In this document: one piece after another, positions 35,270 to 45,871 of the stretch
Layout: each line of letters begins with the position of its first letter
Position numbering within the stretch: the stretch's first letter is position 1
From: Powellomyces hirtus
Lineage: Eukaryota > Chytridiomycota > Chytridiomycetes > Spizellomycetales > Powellomycetaceae
Reading direction: 5' to 3'
NCBI GenBank assembly: GCA_025526995.1
Contig: JAHLKG010000012.1
Coordinates: 496,001 to 560,000, forward strand
DNA: 64,000 nucleotides
Translations under genes and position numbers: made by a program
The notes under the pieces: model-generated
What the model saw: the letters and a program-made list of their open reading frames with translations, nothing else
Databases searched by the model: none
What the model was told of the DNA's origin: nothing

Positions 35270-37849
35270 TCATGACTCTTTGAAATATGATCTCGGCGAA
35301 CCCACGGGGTGCTGCTGCCGCTGATGCGGCGCAGGATCCAGCAGTATGGCGGTTGAGTTATAAAACCTGCCAAATGACTGTTCCTGCTGTTGTTGTTGCG
35401 CAGGCGGCACACGGTTTTGCATGCGGGACCCAAGAGCGGTTGCGTTCTGCGGCGCCGACCCATTGCGACTGTGGTTGTCGCTGCTGCCGGTGCCATTCAT
35501 GCCCTCGCCTGTTCTAGCGTCCGAGTACATAGCCGAACGTGGGTACGTCTGCTGCGGCTGCTGCCGCTCCATTGACTGCGTCTGCGAATGGGATGACGAC
35601 CCAGTGGGATGCGCGTGATGTTTGCCATGGCTATATGAAGTCGACTGGTGTGCGTAAAACGATTCATCCTGAGGCGAAGAAAAAGAAGTCGGGGACTTGA
35701 TGCGATCCTCCTCCTGCTGTTGTGGCAACTGATGCTGATGATGGTTATCGTTCGGTTGCAGCGACACTGGTCGAAGCGCCAGTGGCGGTGGCAAAGCGTG
35801 AGTCTGTAGGGGAGGGTATGAAGACAAGTTGAACGGTGGCGGTGCAACAGACGATGTAGCGAGCGGCGACGCATTGTACGTCGATGAACTACTCGGGAAC
35901 CGATCATAATAAGACGGTGGATCCGGATATTGAATCGAGGACGATGCCGGGTTAGTGGCTGACCGAGACGCAGGGAGCCGACCCCAAGCCGGATAGGGTC
36001 TTTCGTAAGCTACAGATGACTGCTGCGACAAACCTGCTGTGATGGGATCCGACGGATGAATGGGAATTCCCGGATACATGACGGTCCCCGCTTGTAAAGC
36101 CGACGATCCGTCGGTTTGTTGTGGCGAGGATGACGGATCTTCTCGGGAATTGAGCTGCATGCCGAGGCTATGGTTGTGGCGCCGCGTCTCTTCAGATGGG
36201 TGTTGCCACGGAAAGCGCGCAGCCAAAAACTCGGGATTCCGGTTGCTTGACCCAGTAGGACCAGTGGACACCGTGTCGGTAGCCGCTCCAGACACTGCAT
36301 TTGGTGTGCACTGAGAAGTCTCAGCATATGCAGCCTCGGAAACTGGCACAACACGCAATTGACTGATGTAGGCGCGAGACCAGCGCCCATTCATGTAAGG
36401 TTGAACCGCGAAACCTTTTCTTGCCAGAGAGTGGACGAGTGACAGGCAGGTCGTGATTTCATTCGCTGTCGCAGAATCTGGCGTCTCCCCATTTTCTGCA
36501 CGGAATGTTCCGCCTGCTGCGAGCGGATCAGACCATCTCGGCGCCGCCGACGATGATGAAAGCTTGTCAATCTGATTCTCACCTGATGGCAAGGAAGAGC
36601 CATTTTGCTGGTGTTGCATCATGCTTCCTGCAAACGACGTTGACGTCGCTGACGATTGCCGTGATGCGAAATACGGCTCTCTAGGCTCTGGATTCCGGAG
36701 GAGATGCGACGGTCTGTATGTATGACTGGAAAAGGCGGACAGAGGTTTGCTAGAAGATCCCGCAGGAACTGATTCGCTGAACAGAGAATTCTGCCGGCCC
36801 TGATCCTGCTGCTGCTGCTGAGATTGCGGCGGTGGCTGTGGTTGTGGGCGCTGATGCTGCTGATAAGTCTCCTGCTTCTCCCGACCTTGTTGTTGCTGCT
36901 GCTGTTGCCGTTGCTCATTCGGAAGTGGCTTGGGTACAGATTTGACGGTACCTTCAGCATCACTGTCGCAAGCATTGTCATCCGCAACATCCATTTCCAA
37001 ATCCGTCAGATCACCAACTTCAGCCATAATCTCGACCTTTTCATCGCGACTGGGCTGATTTCCTGTAACAAGTTTTGCTTCCAAGAGTTCGCGCCATACA
37101 TTGTTGATGATGGTGCTGGTCACCGATTCGTGTTCATTGTTGACTCGCTCCAGGACAGCGCTCCATAGAGTGTGGATGTCGGCTCTGTTTTTGGCGACTC
37201 GCTTTAGGGATCGGCAGAGGCGCTCGCGACAGGGCTGTTTCGGAAAGCTCTCCAGTTGCTGAAAGAGAGAAAGGAAAGAAGGCGGGCCACAATCAACATA
37301 TTGCAGTAAAAACATCATGGAATGGGAGACATTTCCCGCCAACACCAACAACAATGACGGAATATTGACTGAATACATTCAATGGGAGAACGAAGCCAAA
37401 ACAAGAAAGTGTCATTCACGCTATTCGGCTTTCTCGATTTGTTCATTGGTTGATAGCATCTCTCCCTGTTTACACAGTACACTTGAAAACAACTATCTAA
37501 CGCCTCGCTTATGGCTTACCTTGAGAATAACAGCACAGTCCAAGAATCGATAGACCTGAGCCCTGCTAATTTTCCAAGCATCTCTAAAGTAAGCTTCGAG
37601 CGAATTTGCTTTGGTCTTGTAAAGCTTTTTCGAGACTATAGTGTGGACTGCAAGAACAGTCCTCGCGAAGCGTTTCTGTTTCTTACGGTTGTCGTCCTTG
37701 TTGAGATGGTGGAGGACCTTTAGATCGATCCGCTGTTCCTCCCGTTTAAGTTGCGAGGAGATTGTGGGAGTAGGGGGCAACGAGGCAGAAGAGACGGTCT
37801 GGTGGTGCATCTGGGCCGTTGAGGAAATGGGATGCTCCAGGTGAGACAT
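35270..37849 (-). CDS. Q-rich protein with bacterial-like N-terminal helical domain
   Basis: Two minus-strand exons (37849-37520 and 37258-35270) encode 772 aa. Residues ~38-175 form a compact helical domain: KTKANSLEAYFRDAWKIS, RAQVYRFLDCAVIL, QLESFPKQPCRERLCRSL, HTLWSAVLERVNNEHES, STIINNVWREL. The pattern 'S(L/F)xxYFRxxW-ISRxxxYRxxD' followed by a conserved CRE(R/S)xCRxL and LWxxVL looks like small helical, possibly HTH, domains in bacterial plasmid and phage proteins; this is recognition by eye, not a search result. The rest is low complexity with Q tracts, S, P and H, and many SP/TP sites, as in transcription regulators. No membrane segment. The start is MSHLEH; the ORF is open further upstream but that part looks like 5' leader. 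Confidence 0.6.
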
Positions 37850-39050
37850 GGTAAGGCGGCAAAGACGCAGGAATGAGAATGCGCTTCCTCGGCCAGGAAG
37901 TAGAGTGGGGCTCAAGAGACTGTCGGATTCGGAATGGAAAGAGCGCTTGAAGGGTATCTGTGTGAAGCGTATGAGCACGAGCGAGCAAAAAAGAGGATGC
38001 GTCAGAAATTCAGTTTCGTTTGTTGCCGCAGCCAGGAGAATGTCCCTTACAGCAGCAGCAACGTGTTGTGTGCGTCTTGTGTGGGTACAAGAAAAAAAAA
38101 AGAGTGGCAGTGCGTGAGCAGAACGGCGAGCAGCGAGAGGGTAAGTTTGAAGCGGGGGACGCATACCTGTAGAATCCGCGCTTTACCGAGAAATGGGAGG
38201 TGTTATCTTTGGGGGACTTGATTTGAAATACAGAACTTTCCACAATGCATGTGATCGGTCAGCGACACTTGACAGTTCTTTTTATTGCTCGCTGTTGTGA
38301 ATGCTTTTCTTGTTATGTTGCTGGTACTATTCTTCTTCTTCTTCTTCCTCTTTGCACCATCGCTCATTGATATGGCACAACCAAAACAAGCAAACCGACA
38401 CTTTGTCCATCCATCGTTCAGTAACGTAGAGAGAATGAGAGAGATAAACTGCCAAGTCAAACACAAAGACACGTGTTTAACGTTGCTGCTAATTATAGCG
38501 TCTTCTGTAAATCGATCGACCACCCGATCGACCACACAGAACCCTTACTATAACCTTCAGAGATGGTAGACGGCAGGTGCATTTGCATTGCCATAGCTTG
38601 ATAAGAGTCACGTTTCTTTTAACTTTTCATCTCTTCCATGGCGTATGATCCATTCCAACCATGATTAATGATCCTCTTTGGTTGTGCCTCACGAGGTGTG
38701 AAAAGGTGTGGAAAAAGAAATGGACTGTGTATTAAATATGGTACAAACAAAAGGGTTCGCTAACCCAAGAAAGGCGTTGGATCACACCCGTCCTCCGTCA
38801 TATCAATCGCCAGTGAAGCTTCCGGGCGTAGAGAGAATTTCCCATTCCGCAATCATGGTTTCGCAGGACTAGCCACACTGTTTCAGATGAATTCGAACGT
38901 GATGGTGATTGTGATAGGGCTCAATGCAGTCAATGAGTCGTAAATTGCGGCAGTAGGAATGCGACACTGATGCTGAAAAAGAGAGTCGGAAAAAACATTC
39001 GCCCAACTGCTGAAGCGTGTGGTGGTGGGGGGGCGCATCGAACTCTCGCT
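37850..39050. other. intergenic between Q-rich gene and NHP2
   Basis: About 1.2 kb, both neighbours on the minus strand. It includes a TTC-rich microsatellite near 38328-38350 and two copies of a short 'cgatcgaccac' word near 38510-38536. No gene recognised. Confidence 0.5.
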
Positions 39051-39665
39051 TTAAACGGTGGTGATGAGCTTCTTGTTGAGATCCTTGACCTCGTCCAGAA
39101 CCTCCGTGTACAGGTCGCTGTAGTCGACCTCCTCCTTTTGAACAACCAGAATGCAGCTGGTTGCTCGTTTCGTTGATCCAGCGTTTCCAAGCTCCTCCTT
39201 TGAAGGCACGTAGATGTAGGACACGTCGGCTTCTTCGCACATGATGGGAACGTGGGTGATGACGTCCACTGGGGAAATGTCACCGGCAATGACAACGACT
39301 CCCTTCTGGCCCTTTCGCAGCGCCTTCACGACCTCTTTTACTCCACGACGCACGTTCTTCGTCTTGGCGGCTGTAAGAACCCAAAAAAAAAAAACGAAAA
39401 AAGCAGCCGTGTGAATATAACTGCCAAAACTTCCGAGACTCAAACTCTGCCAGTGGGTGAGCTGGGGCAGTTGCAAATCCTTACCCTTCTTGACAGTCTT
39501 AAGAACCTTCTTTGTCAGCTTCTTGGAAGCGAGCGGGTGGGCAATAGCGTTGCATGCCAGCACGCGGGTTTCGTAAGACACGGTGTTTGTGTCGTCCTCA
39601 CCGCCGCCGGGGGTAGCGGGGGTGTCCTCCTTCTTTGGTGTCTTGTCCTTCTTCTCTTTGCCCAT
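39051..39665 (-). CDS. NHP2: H/ACA snoRNP core protein Nhp2
   Basis: Two minus-strand exons (39665-39485 and 39370-39051) encode 166 aa; yeast Nhp2 is 156. It has a charged N-terminus, then the L7Ae/Nhp2 RNA-binding fold: NAIAHPLASKKLTKKVLKTVK, AKTKNVRRGVKEVVKALRKG, VVVIAGDISPVDVITHVPIMCEE, YIYVPSKEELGNA. Nhp2 binds the kink region of H/ACA guide RNAs in the nucleolus and, with Cbf5, Nop10 and Gar1, directs pseudouridylation of rRNA; it is also part of telomerase in animals. The gene is divergent from NOP12, 277 bp between starts. Key glycine and basic residues of the fold are present. Confidence 0.93.
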   Translation of the reverse strand: MGKEKKDKTPKKEDTPATPGGGEDDTNTVSYETRVLACNAIAHPLASKKLTKKVLKTVKKGKDLQLPQLTHWQSLSLGSFGSYIHTAAFFVFFFWVLTAAKTKNVRRGVKEVVKALRKGQKGVVVIAGDISPVDVITHVPIMCEEADVSYIYVPSKEELGNAGSTKRATSCILVVQKEEVDYSDLYTEVLDEVKDLNKKLITTV

Positions 39666-39942
39666 GGTTGCGGTGGTTTGTGTGTGTCTGGCGAATGGAA
39701 TTGTTGTTTCTTTCTTTTTTTCTTTCCTCAGCAGACTGACAAACAAGAGAGGATTGTTTCTTTTTGCCTCACGTGGCGCAGCCCGTGACTGTGCCATCCC
39801 ACTTTCCCATACTGAATCTAGTATTCACACTAGATATTCCTTCGTCAAAGAGAACTCCAAGAGTTTTCCACTACGGCTTGGATTTTTTTTCCTTCTTTCT
39901 TTCACCACGTTTATTATCTGGTGTGGGAAACTCTCTGAAATC
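39666..39942. promoter_or_regulatory. divergent promoter region NHP2 / NOP12
   Basis: A 277-bp region shared by two nucleolar ribosome-biogenesis genes. It is pyrimidine-rich on both sides. No PAC (GCGATGAG) or RRPE-type site was recognised. Confidence 0.5.
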
Positions 39943-42023
39943 ATGGCAGGAATCGCGCAGGCCCTATTCGGCTCAGTCCCATTAGATACAGACCTCGACG
40001 CTCTTTTCAGCAGCGCAACAGCGGCCTCGTCGTCCGCTTCCACTTCCAAGGCCGCTAAAGCACCTTCCTCCAAAAGTGAAACTAGAAAGCGAAAGAAGGA
40101 TGCTGTCTCCGAAGATGTCCTTGCAAAGACCGTGAAGAAGGTGCGGTGCGCTTGTAATGTGCAGCGGATGCATGTGTAGGGTCAGGAATGCTTATGATTC
40201 TGTGATGGGTTGCAGACAAAGACGGCAACCGAAAAAAAAGCCGCTACTTCCGTCAAACCAAGTGAGGATATGGCCGTTGAAGCTGCTGTTGCCGCATCGC
40301 CAGCAAAGAAGAAGAGCAAGAAAAGCAAAACGCCAACGGAAATGGCTGATGCGATTGAAGAAGTCACAAAACCAACCAAACCAGCAACGGAGGCCTTGAC
40401 GGCAGTCGCTTCTGAACCCGCCGCCAAGACAAAGAAGAGCAAAAAAGCTGGCAAGGCTGCCGCTGTGGAGATGACCGCCGAGGCTGAGGCGACCCCAACC
40501 ATTGCGGAATCCGTGACCAAATCGAAAAGAAGTAAAAAGGCTACCAAATCTGCTACTGCAGAGGAGGAAACCGCCGAAGCTGACGCGACACCCGCAGCTG
40601 CCGAACCCGTGACCAACCCAAAGAAAGGCAAAAAAGCTGCCAAATCTGTAGAAGAAGCCAAACCCGATACCGAAGAATCAGACGACGAGGAAGACGACGG
40701 CGTGAAGATTGATATCGATGGGGCGGAGGAAGATCAAGGTCAAAGTGACTCGGATTCTGATGCAGACAGCGACAGCGAGGCGAAACCTGCTGCCGATGGC
40801 AAGAAAACGCGTCGGCAGGTCAAGGAGGAAATCAATGAGCAGAACCGACGGACAATCTTCATTGGAAATCTGCCGTTGAAGGTGACTGAGAAGGTAAGGC
40901 TGTTATGTCGTTCCGTCAGAGACAGAAATGCGTTACACACAATGTTAATCAACGGTGGTTCCCATTGTTTCATCTTCCGTTCAGTCCCACACCAAAGCGC
41001 TCAAAAACCTCTTTGCCGCGCACGGCCCCATTGCCAGCATCCGCTTCCGGTCCATTGCGCGCAACGAAAAAATGCCTCGTCGCGCGGCCTTCATCACCAA
41101 AAACTTCCACCCGGGCCGCGACACCCTCAACGCCTACCTCGTCTACACGGCCGCGACCTCGGTGCCCCTCGCCACGGCCGCGGAAAACGGCCGCCTGTTT
41201 CTCGGCAACCATATCCGCGTCGATAAAGCCGCGCGCGAGAAAACCGAAAAACACGAGTACAAGCGCTCAGTGTTTGTCGGCGCGCTCCCGTTCGATATCA
41301 GCGAGGAAAAAGTGTGGGAGTTCTTTGCCCAGTGTGGCGATGTCGAGGGGGTCAGAGTCGTACGGGACAAGTAAGTTGGGAAAACCCTTGCCTGCCCACA
41401 AACCTTGAAAAAAAAAAAACCGCCCCTTGTACACTCTTACACCTACAATCTCTTCCTCTCTCTCTCTCTTCCAGAGCCACCAACGTCGGAAAAGGAATCG
41501 GATACGTCCTGTTCAAAGACAAGGCCTGCGTCGCCCTCGCCATGAAACTGCACGGCTCCGACCTCGCCGGCCGCAAGATTAGAGTCAACCGATGCAAGGA
41601 TACCTCGCCCGAAGGAAAAGCCAAACGGCTGAGCGTGAGTTGGGCGGCGTACCAACCCCCTCCTCCAATATCACCCCCAGACCACGCTTACTCACATGTG
41701 TTTTTTCTTTTTCTTAGGAAACTGAAGGCACCCGCGCATCCCGCTCCGACCCCGTCAAAGGCGGCGTCGGCAAGTTCCGCGCACGTAACCACAACACCAC
41801 CAGCAAAACTCACCCCTCCGCCACCCGCACCACCCACCCCAGAACAGCAGCAGCACCGCCCCACCACCGATCACCCCAATCGTTTGTCTCCTCCCGCGGA
41901 CCCAAACGCGCGCCGCCCGCCGGTGCTGCGAAATCCAAATACACACCCAGAACCAACGGCGATGATGCACCCAGAGTCAAGAAACCGAGACATGTGCCCC
42001 GCGTGCCCAAACCACAGCAGTAG
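39943..42023 (+). CDS. NOP12: nucleolar RNA-binding protein Nop12/RBM34
   Basis: Five exons (39943-40140, 40216-40893, 40985-41370, 41475-41634, 41718-42023) encode about 575 aa. A long Lys/Ala/Glu-rich N-terminal half with repeats of KKxKKA-type and acidic patches precedes two RRMs: RNP2 TIFIGNLPL with RRAAFITKNF, and RNP2 SVFVGALPFDI with GKGIGYVLFKDK. The C-terminus is basic and R/P/H-rich with RGPKR. Nop12 works in the nucleolus in pre-25S rRNA processing and 5.8S folding. Lengths and the 'RRAAFI(T/M)' RNP1 of the first RRM are characteristic of Nop12/RBM34. The AEA-rich repeat region in exon 2 probably evolved by local duplication. Confidence 0.88.
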
Positions 42024-42538
42024 AAAAAAAGCGCCTCCCCCAACCTCCACTTTTCTCACTGTAGTTTTGTGTCCATTTTTTATTTTTTTTTTGTCTCCCT
42101 TCCCGAATCAATCGCCCACCTCAGCACCCCACACACATGCAGAAAAAAAAGAGAACGCACCCATCATCATTCGCACTCGGGCGTGGTACACTACGCATTT
42201 TTTATTTTCATCATCTTTGACCCCAAACTATACACACATGCACGGAGCGGGGGAAGCGGGGGGGAACACAGTTTCTCCAAATTCTGACTCCATCCAAACA
42301 AAAATGTATCACGCGGAAAAAAAAAACGCACAGTCCAAAACAAAACAAAACCACGTACTGTATACAACTTGGACACCACAACTCAAACAACAAAAACACA
42401 ACTGTTTCTTCCCATCCATCTCTACCTCCACTTTTTTGCTATAGACAAAACACTGCAAACACTAACTCTCAAAAATCGCCGGGGGGAGGGGGGGGATATT
42501 TTTTCTGGTACTGCACCGGGACCTCCACTGGGTTAGGC
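42024..42538. other. intergenic, convergent 3' ends
   Basis: A 515-bp A/C-rich region between NOP12 and the next minus-strand gene; nothing recognised. A G-rich tract lies at 42481-42496. Confidence 0.55.
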
Positions 42539-44863
42539 TCATACTGTCCTTCCATACTGTCGTTCTTGTTGCTGTAGATGCCGCTGCTGCTGCTGCTGTT
42601 GTTGTTGTTGTTGCTTCTGTCCTTGATCTTCTTCTCCGTCTTCGTCTTGGCGCCGCAGCCCCGCCCACCTCTCCACCAACGCGTCAAAATCCACCTTCTC
42701 ATCCACCACATCCCGATACAAATGTGTCCACTGCGTGCGGGGCGGGGGGACCATCGGCGTTTGGCCGGACGGTTGGCCGTGCTGCTTACGCTCTCTTCCG
42801 GTCCGTGGGTTGATCGCTATCGCCGTCGCTGTCGATCCACTCGAAACCGGTCGCGGCGACGGCGGCTGCTGCTGCTGCTGCTCACTCGCACTGCTATGCA
42901 ACGTTTTGCCAGGAACGGCCGAGACGCACGCAGTGTGGGATGTGCATGTATCCGATGACCCGCACGAGGATGCGACCGCGAGGACGGATGTCGCGTTATC
43001 ACCATCATCATCATCATCATCATCACGTTCGTCATCGTTGTTGTAGTTATTCATGTTGCTGTCACCACCCATTCGGCCGTGGTAATATCCACGTCCACAG
43101 TCACTGTCGTCCGCAGCATAGTCCTCCTCCCCACTCCAACTATAACTCTCGAGTACCTCATGGATCGTAGGTGGGCGAGGGCGTGGGCAGTGCGCGGCGG
43201 TGCAACTCCCACCACTCGTCCGCCGGCGGTCGTCGTGGGGAGGTGGCGGATGCAGGAACGGTTCCGGGGTCGGCGCGATCGAGGACGCGTCCATCGTATT
43301 CGCGCGGGTCGTCACACTGACACTCACACTGACACTCACACTATGCTCACTGTTGTTCGTGGCGTTGTTACCGTTGCTTCCCCGGTCCAAAGTCGCCTCC
43401 CCACCATGTCGCCTCACGTAGGCTTCGTAAGCCGAGACCGCTGGCTCCGTCGCGGTCGTGACGCCCGTGGCTGACGACGCAGAGGAGAGGGCCGAGGAGC
43501 CGACTTCCGAGACGGTGGGAAGGGAGGTGGGTGTGAACTGCACGGTGCGCCGGCGGTGGGAGGCAAAGCTCTTATCGGGGTGTCGTGCATGGGTAGTGTA
43601 GTTGTTGGTGTTGTTGTTGTGGGTGGTTGCATATCTGTACTGTTGGGCCTCAGCGTATGCGGCGGCGGCGGCATCCACATCCAGCGAAAAATACGCTCGT
43701 CGTCGCGCGGGGGCCGTGGACGGTGGGGTATGTGCAACCACCGAACCAGCACTATTTTTCTCACTGCGCAAAAAACTGAACCGGGATCGCAAGGTCCGTG
43801 GCTGCTGCTGCCGCGGGACAGGGATCACCGGCGCTTCCCTATTCCCGTCCCAGCTCCTCGATGTGCGGAGACGTGGTGCCGCTCCATCCGTGCTTTGTCG
43901 GCCCGTGAAGCTGTTGGAGCGACGCGGCTGGTGAGGGTGTTGCTGGAAATACGACATCCCCGCATCAACCGACCGGCCGCGGTGAGCAGCCGCCACGATA
44001 TCGGGTGAGGGTGGGGGTCCATTCGGCGGCGGGATGCGTTCCTCCAGCGTAAAGAAGCGCGACGCGTCCGGGGGTGTCGATGCATTTGATCGTCGCACAG
44101 TGAGTGGGGGCGGTGGTGGGGCAGGAATGAAAGATGGGGGCGTCGCGGGTCGGAGTTTCCGAAGAAAGCTAAATCGGGGTCCGCGGACGGAGGTGGTGGG
44201 CGGTAACGGCACGGCAGGCCGCGCGCGGTCGAGACTGCGTGATTTCCTCACGGCGGGCGGTGTGCCTTCTCCACTGACGCGTTTCAAGTTGCTGTACGAG
44301 TTGCTTCTGCGGAGACGTTGGACTTGTTGTGGCAAAGGGGGTGCGTCGACGGACCGGCCGCGGTGCGTGAGCGTGATCGAGGCTTTAGTCCCCGTTTCGG
44401 GTCGTACCCCATCGTCCAACGAAAAGCAGCCGCGAGATGGCAACTCGCTCGATGTCACTACCCCAACATGTTCCTTACCCCCATTCCCATGTTTCGCAGT
44501 TCCCAAAAACGTCCCGACCAATTTCTCACTCCACCTCCTCTTTCGCTTGGCACTGAACGCTACCACCACCACTCTTTCCCCATCATCCCAACTCTTTGAC
44601 GTCCTCACACCACGCGGCTCTCTCTCGCCAACACCCACCACCGCGTCGCTGCTAGGCCGCCCCAGCTGGAAACTCACGCTGCGCCGCACACCGGTGGTGT
44701 CGCCGCGTGGGGTGTTGGTGGAGCTACTGAGACTGGAGCGCAGCGGAAGGGAGGTGGTGGAAGCCCCCCGAGCGTTGGTGTGGGTGTTGAGGTCGTCGTT
44801 GGTGGGACGCCCAGAGTGCGACCGCCGGAAGAGTTTGTTGATGAGACCACCAATCTTGGCCAT
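42539..44863 (-). CDS. low-complexity protein with internal RSxS-type repeats
   Basis: A single ORF of 774 aa starting MAKIGGLINKLFRRSHSGRP. An internal duplication is visible: HRGRSVDA, then RRSNS(Y/F), then a short R-(K/T)-S-R-S-(L/W)-D motif, then RFSFLR occur twice in this order (starting near residues 163 and 294), with a degenerate earlier copy (RRSVSFQLGR, RTSKSWDDGE). Each module offers several RxxS/RRxS sites typical of basophilic kinases and 14-3-3 binding. The C-terminal half is D-, N-, H-, S- and Q-rich with (VS)n, D7 and Q10 tracts, ending near a possible helix VDFDALVERWAGLRRQ. No TM segment. Family unknown. Some low-complexity tracts arise from trinucleotide and hexanucleotide repeats in the DNA. 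Confidence 0.6.
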   Translation of the reverse strand: MAKIGGLINKLFRRSHSGRPTNDDLNTHTNARGASTTSLPLRSSLSSSTNTPRGDTTGVRRSVSFQLGRPSSDAVVGVGEREPRGVRTSKSWDDGERVVVVAFSAKRKRRWSEKLVGTFLGTAKHGNGGKEHVGVVTSSELPSRGCFSLDDGVRPETGTKASITLTHRGRSVDAPPLPQQVQRLRRSNSYSNLKRVSGEGTPPAVRKSRSLDRARPAVPLPPTTSVRGPRFSFLRKLRPATPPSFIPAPPPPPLTVRRSNASTPPDASRFFTLEERIPPPNGPPPSPDIVAAAHRGRSVDAGMSYFQQHPHQPRRSNSFTGRQSTDGAAPRLRTSRSWDGNREAPVIPVPRQQQPRTLRSRFSFLRSEKNSAGSVVAHTPPSTAPARRRAYFSLDVDAAAAAYAEAQQYRYATTHNNNTNNYTTHARHPDKSFASHRRRTVQFTPTSLPTVSEVGSSALSSASSATGVTTATEPAVSAYEAYVRRHGGEATLDRGSNGNNATNNSEHSVSVSVSVSVTTRANTMDASSIAPTPEPFLHPPPPHDDRRRTSGGSCTAAHCPRPRPPTIHEVLESYSWSGEEDYAADDSDCGRGYYHGRMGGDSNMNNYNNDDERDDDDDDDGDNATSVLAVASSCGSSDTCTSHTACVSAVPGKTLHSSASEQQQQQPPSPRPVSSGSTATAIAINPRTGRERKQHGQPSGQTPMVPPPRTQWTHLYRDVVDEKVDFDALVERWAGLRRQDEDGEEDQGQKQQQQQQQQQQRHLQQQERQYGRTV

Positions 44864-45871
44864 TGTGAGAGACGATGGAAGGATGACTTGTTTGCGGGTC
44901 TCCCGTGTGTGTCCCAACTATAATTGTTTTCTTGTAACCAATTGGTCGCCCGCCTCCCCGCGTTGCTTTTGGCGTGGGTGCACAACCACCTCCACAAATA
45001 CAACGAGCCTTCCCTCCCTTCACACTTGGGACCACCTCACGATGGAAGGGACAAGCTGTATACACCACTTGCGATCCGAATCCAGGACAAAGCAATGCCG
45101 CTCGTCCTATTGCTACACACGATATGAAACCCTTTGATAGATATACTCGGATGGAGAAAACACGATGGGAAAGGGGAGCAGAAGATGGGGGTTACCTGTC
45201 GAAAGCACACAGCGGTGTGACAATACACTAGACTGAAACACGTAAGCCGACTTCCACGCGTGCTCGTGTGTTCAGGATTGGCGGTGCCGTGGTGCATCTT
45301 TTGTTCCTGATTCAAGAGTGTTTGTGATTGGGAGATAAGAAAGATGGTGGTGGGCATGCATGCATGGTGTCGGAGGGGAGCTTCGGTACTGTAGTTTGCT
45401 GCGTTTTGCAGGTGGAAGAGATCCAAAAGAGTGTGCGTCTCACATTACGTCTAATTAAAATCGGATGCAATAACGATATGAATTTCTTTGGTCTGTGCAC
45501 GAAACGTCCCCCATGCGCCTTGGTATACCATTTCGCACCACCAATCATTCATAGACAGACAGAAAACACGCTCTCGACCGAAAAGAAAACACGCATGTAC
45601 ATATTTTGAAGTTTTTGCTATATACAATATATACTATTTGACAAGGGTGTGCGGGCAAACATGCCCGGGGTAGGTAGTTGGGTAGGTACAAGGATGGATA
45701 TATGAACAGAATGGGACAAAAAGCGGGGGGAGGGTATACTCAGACGACAGAGAAGAATAGGAGGCGAGGCGGTGGAGGAATACAAGACAAGAGTAGGGAG
45801 ACTGGGTGTGATGCGCACGTAGTAGTATGGACCGAATCGCACCGCCTATTTTCCAATATCACTCGCAAATG
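44864..45871. other. intergenic, about 1 kb
   Basis: Upstream of the repeat-containing gene and downstream of the PPxY protein gene, both on the minus strand. AT-rich patches (for example around 45620-45640); no gene or element recognised. Confidence 0.5.
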
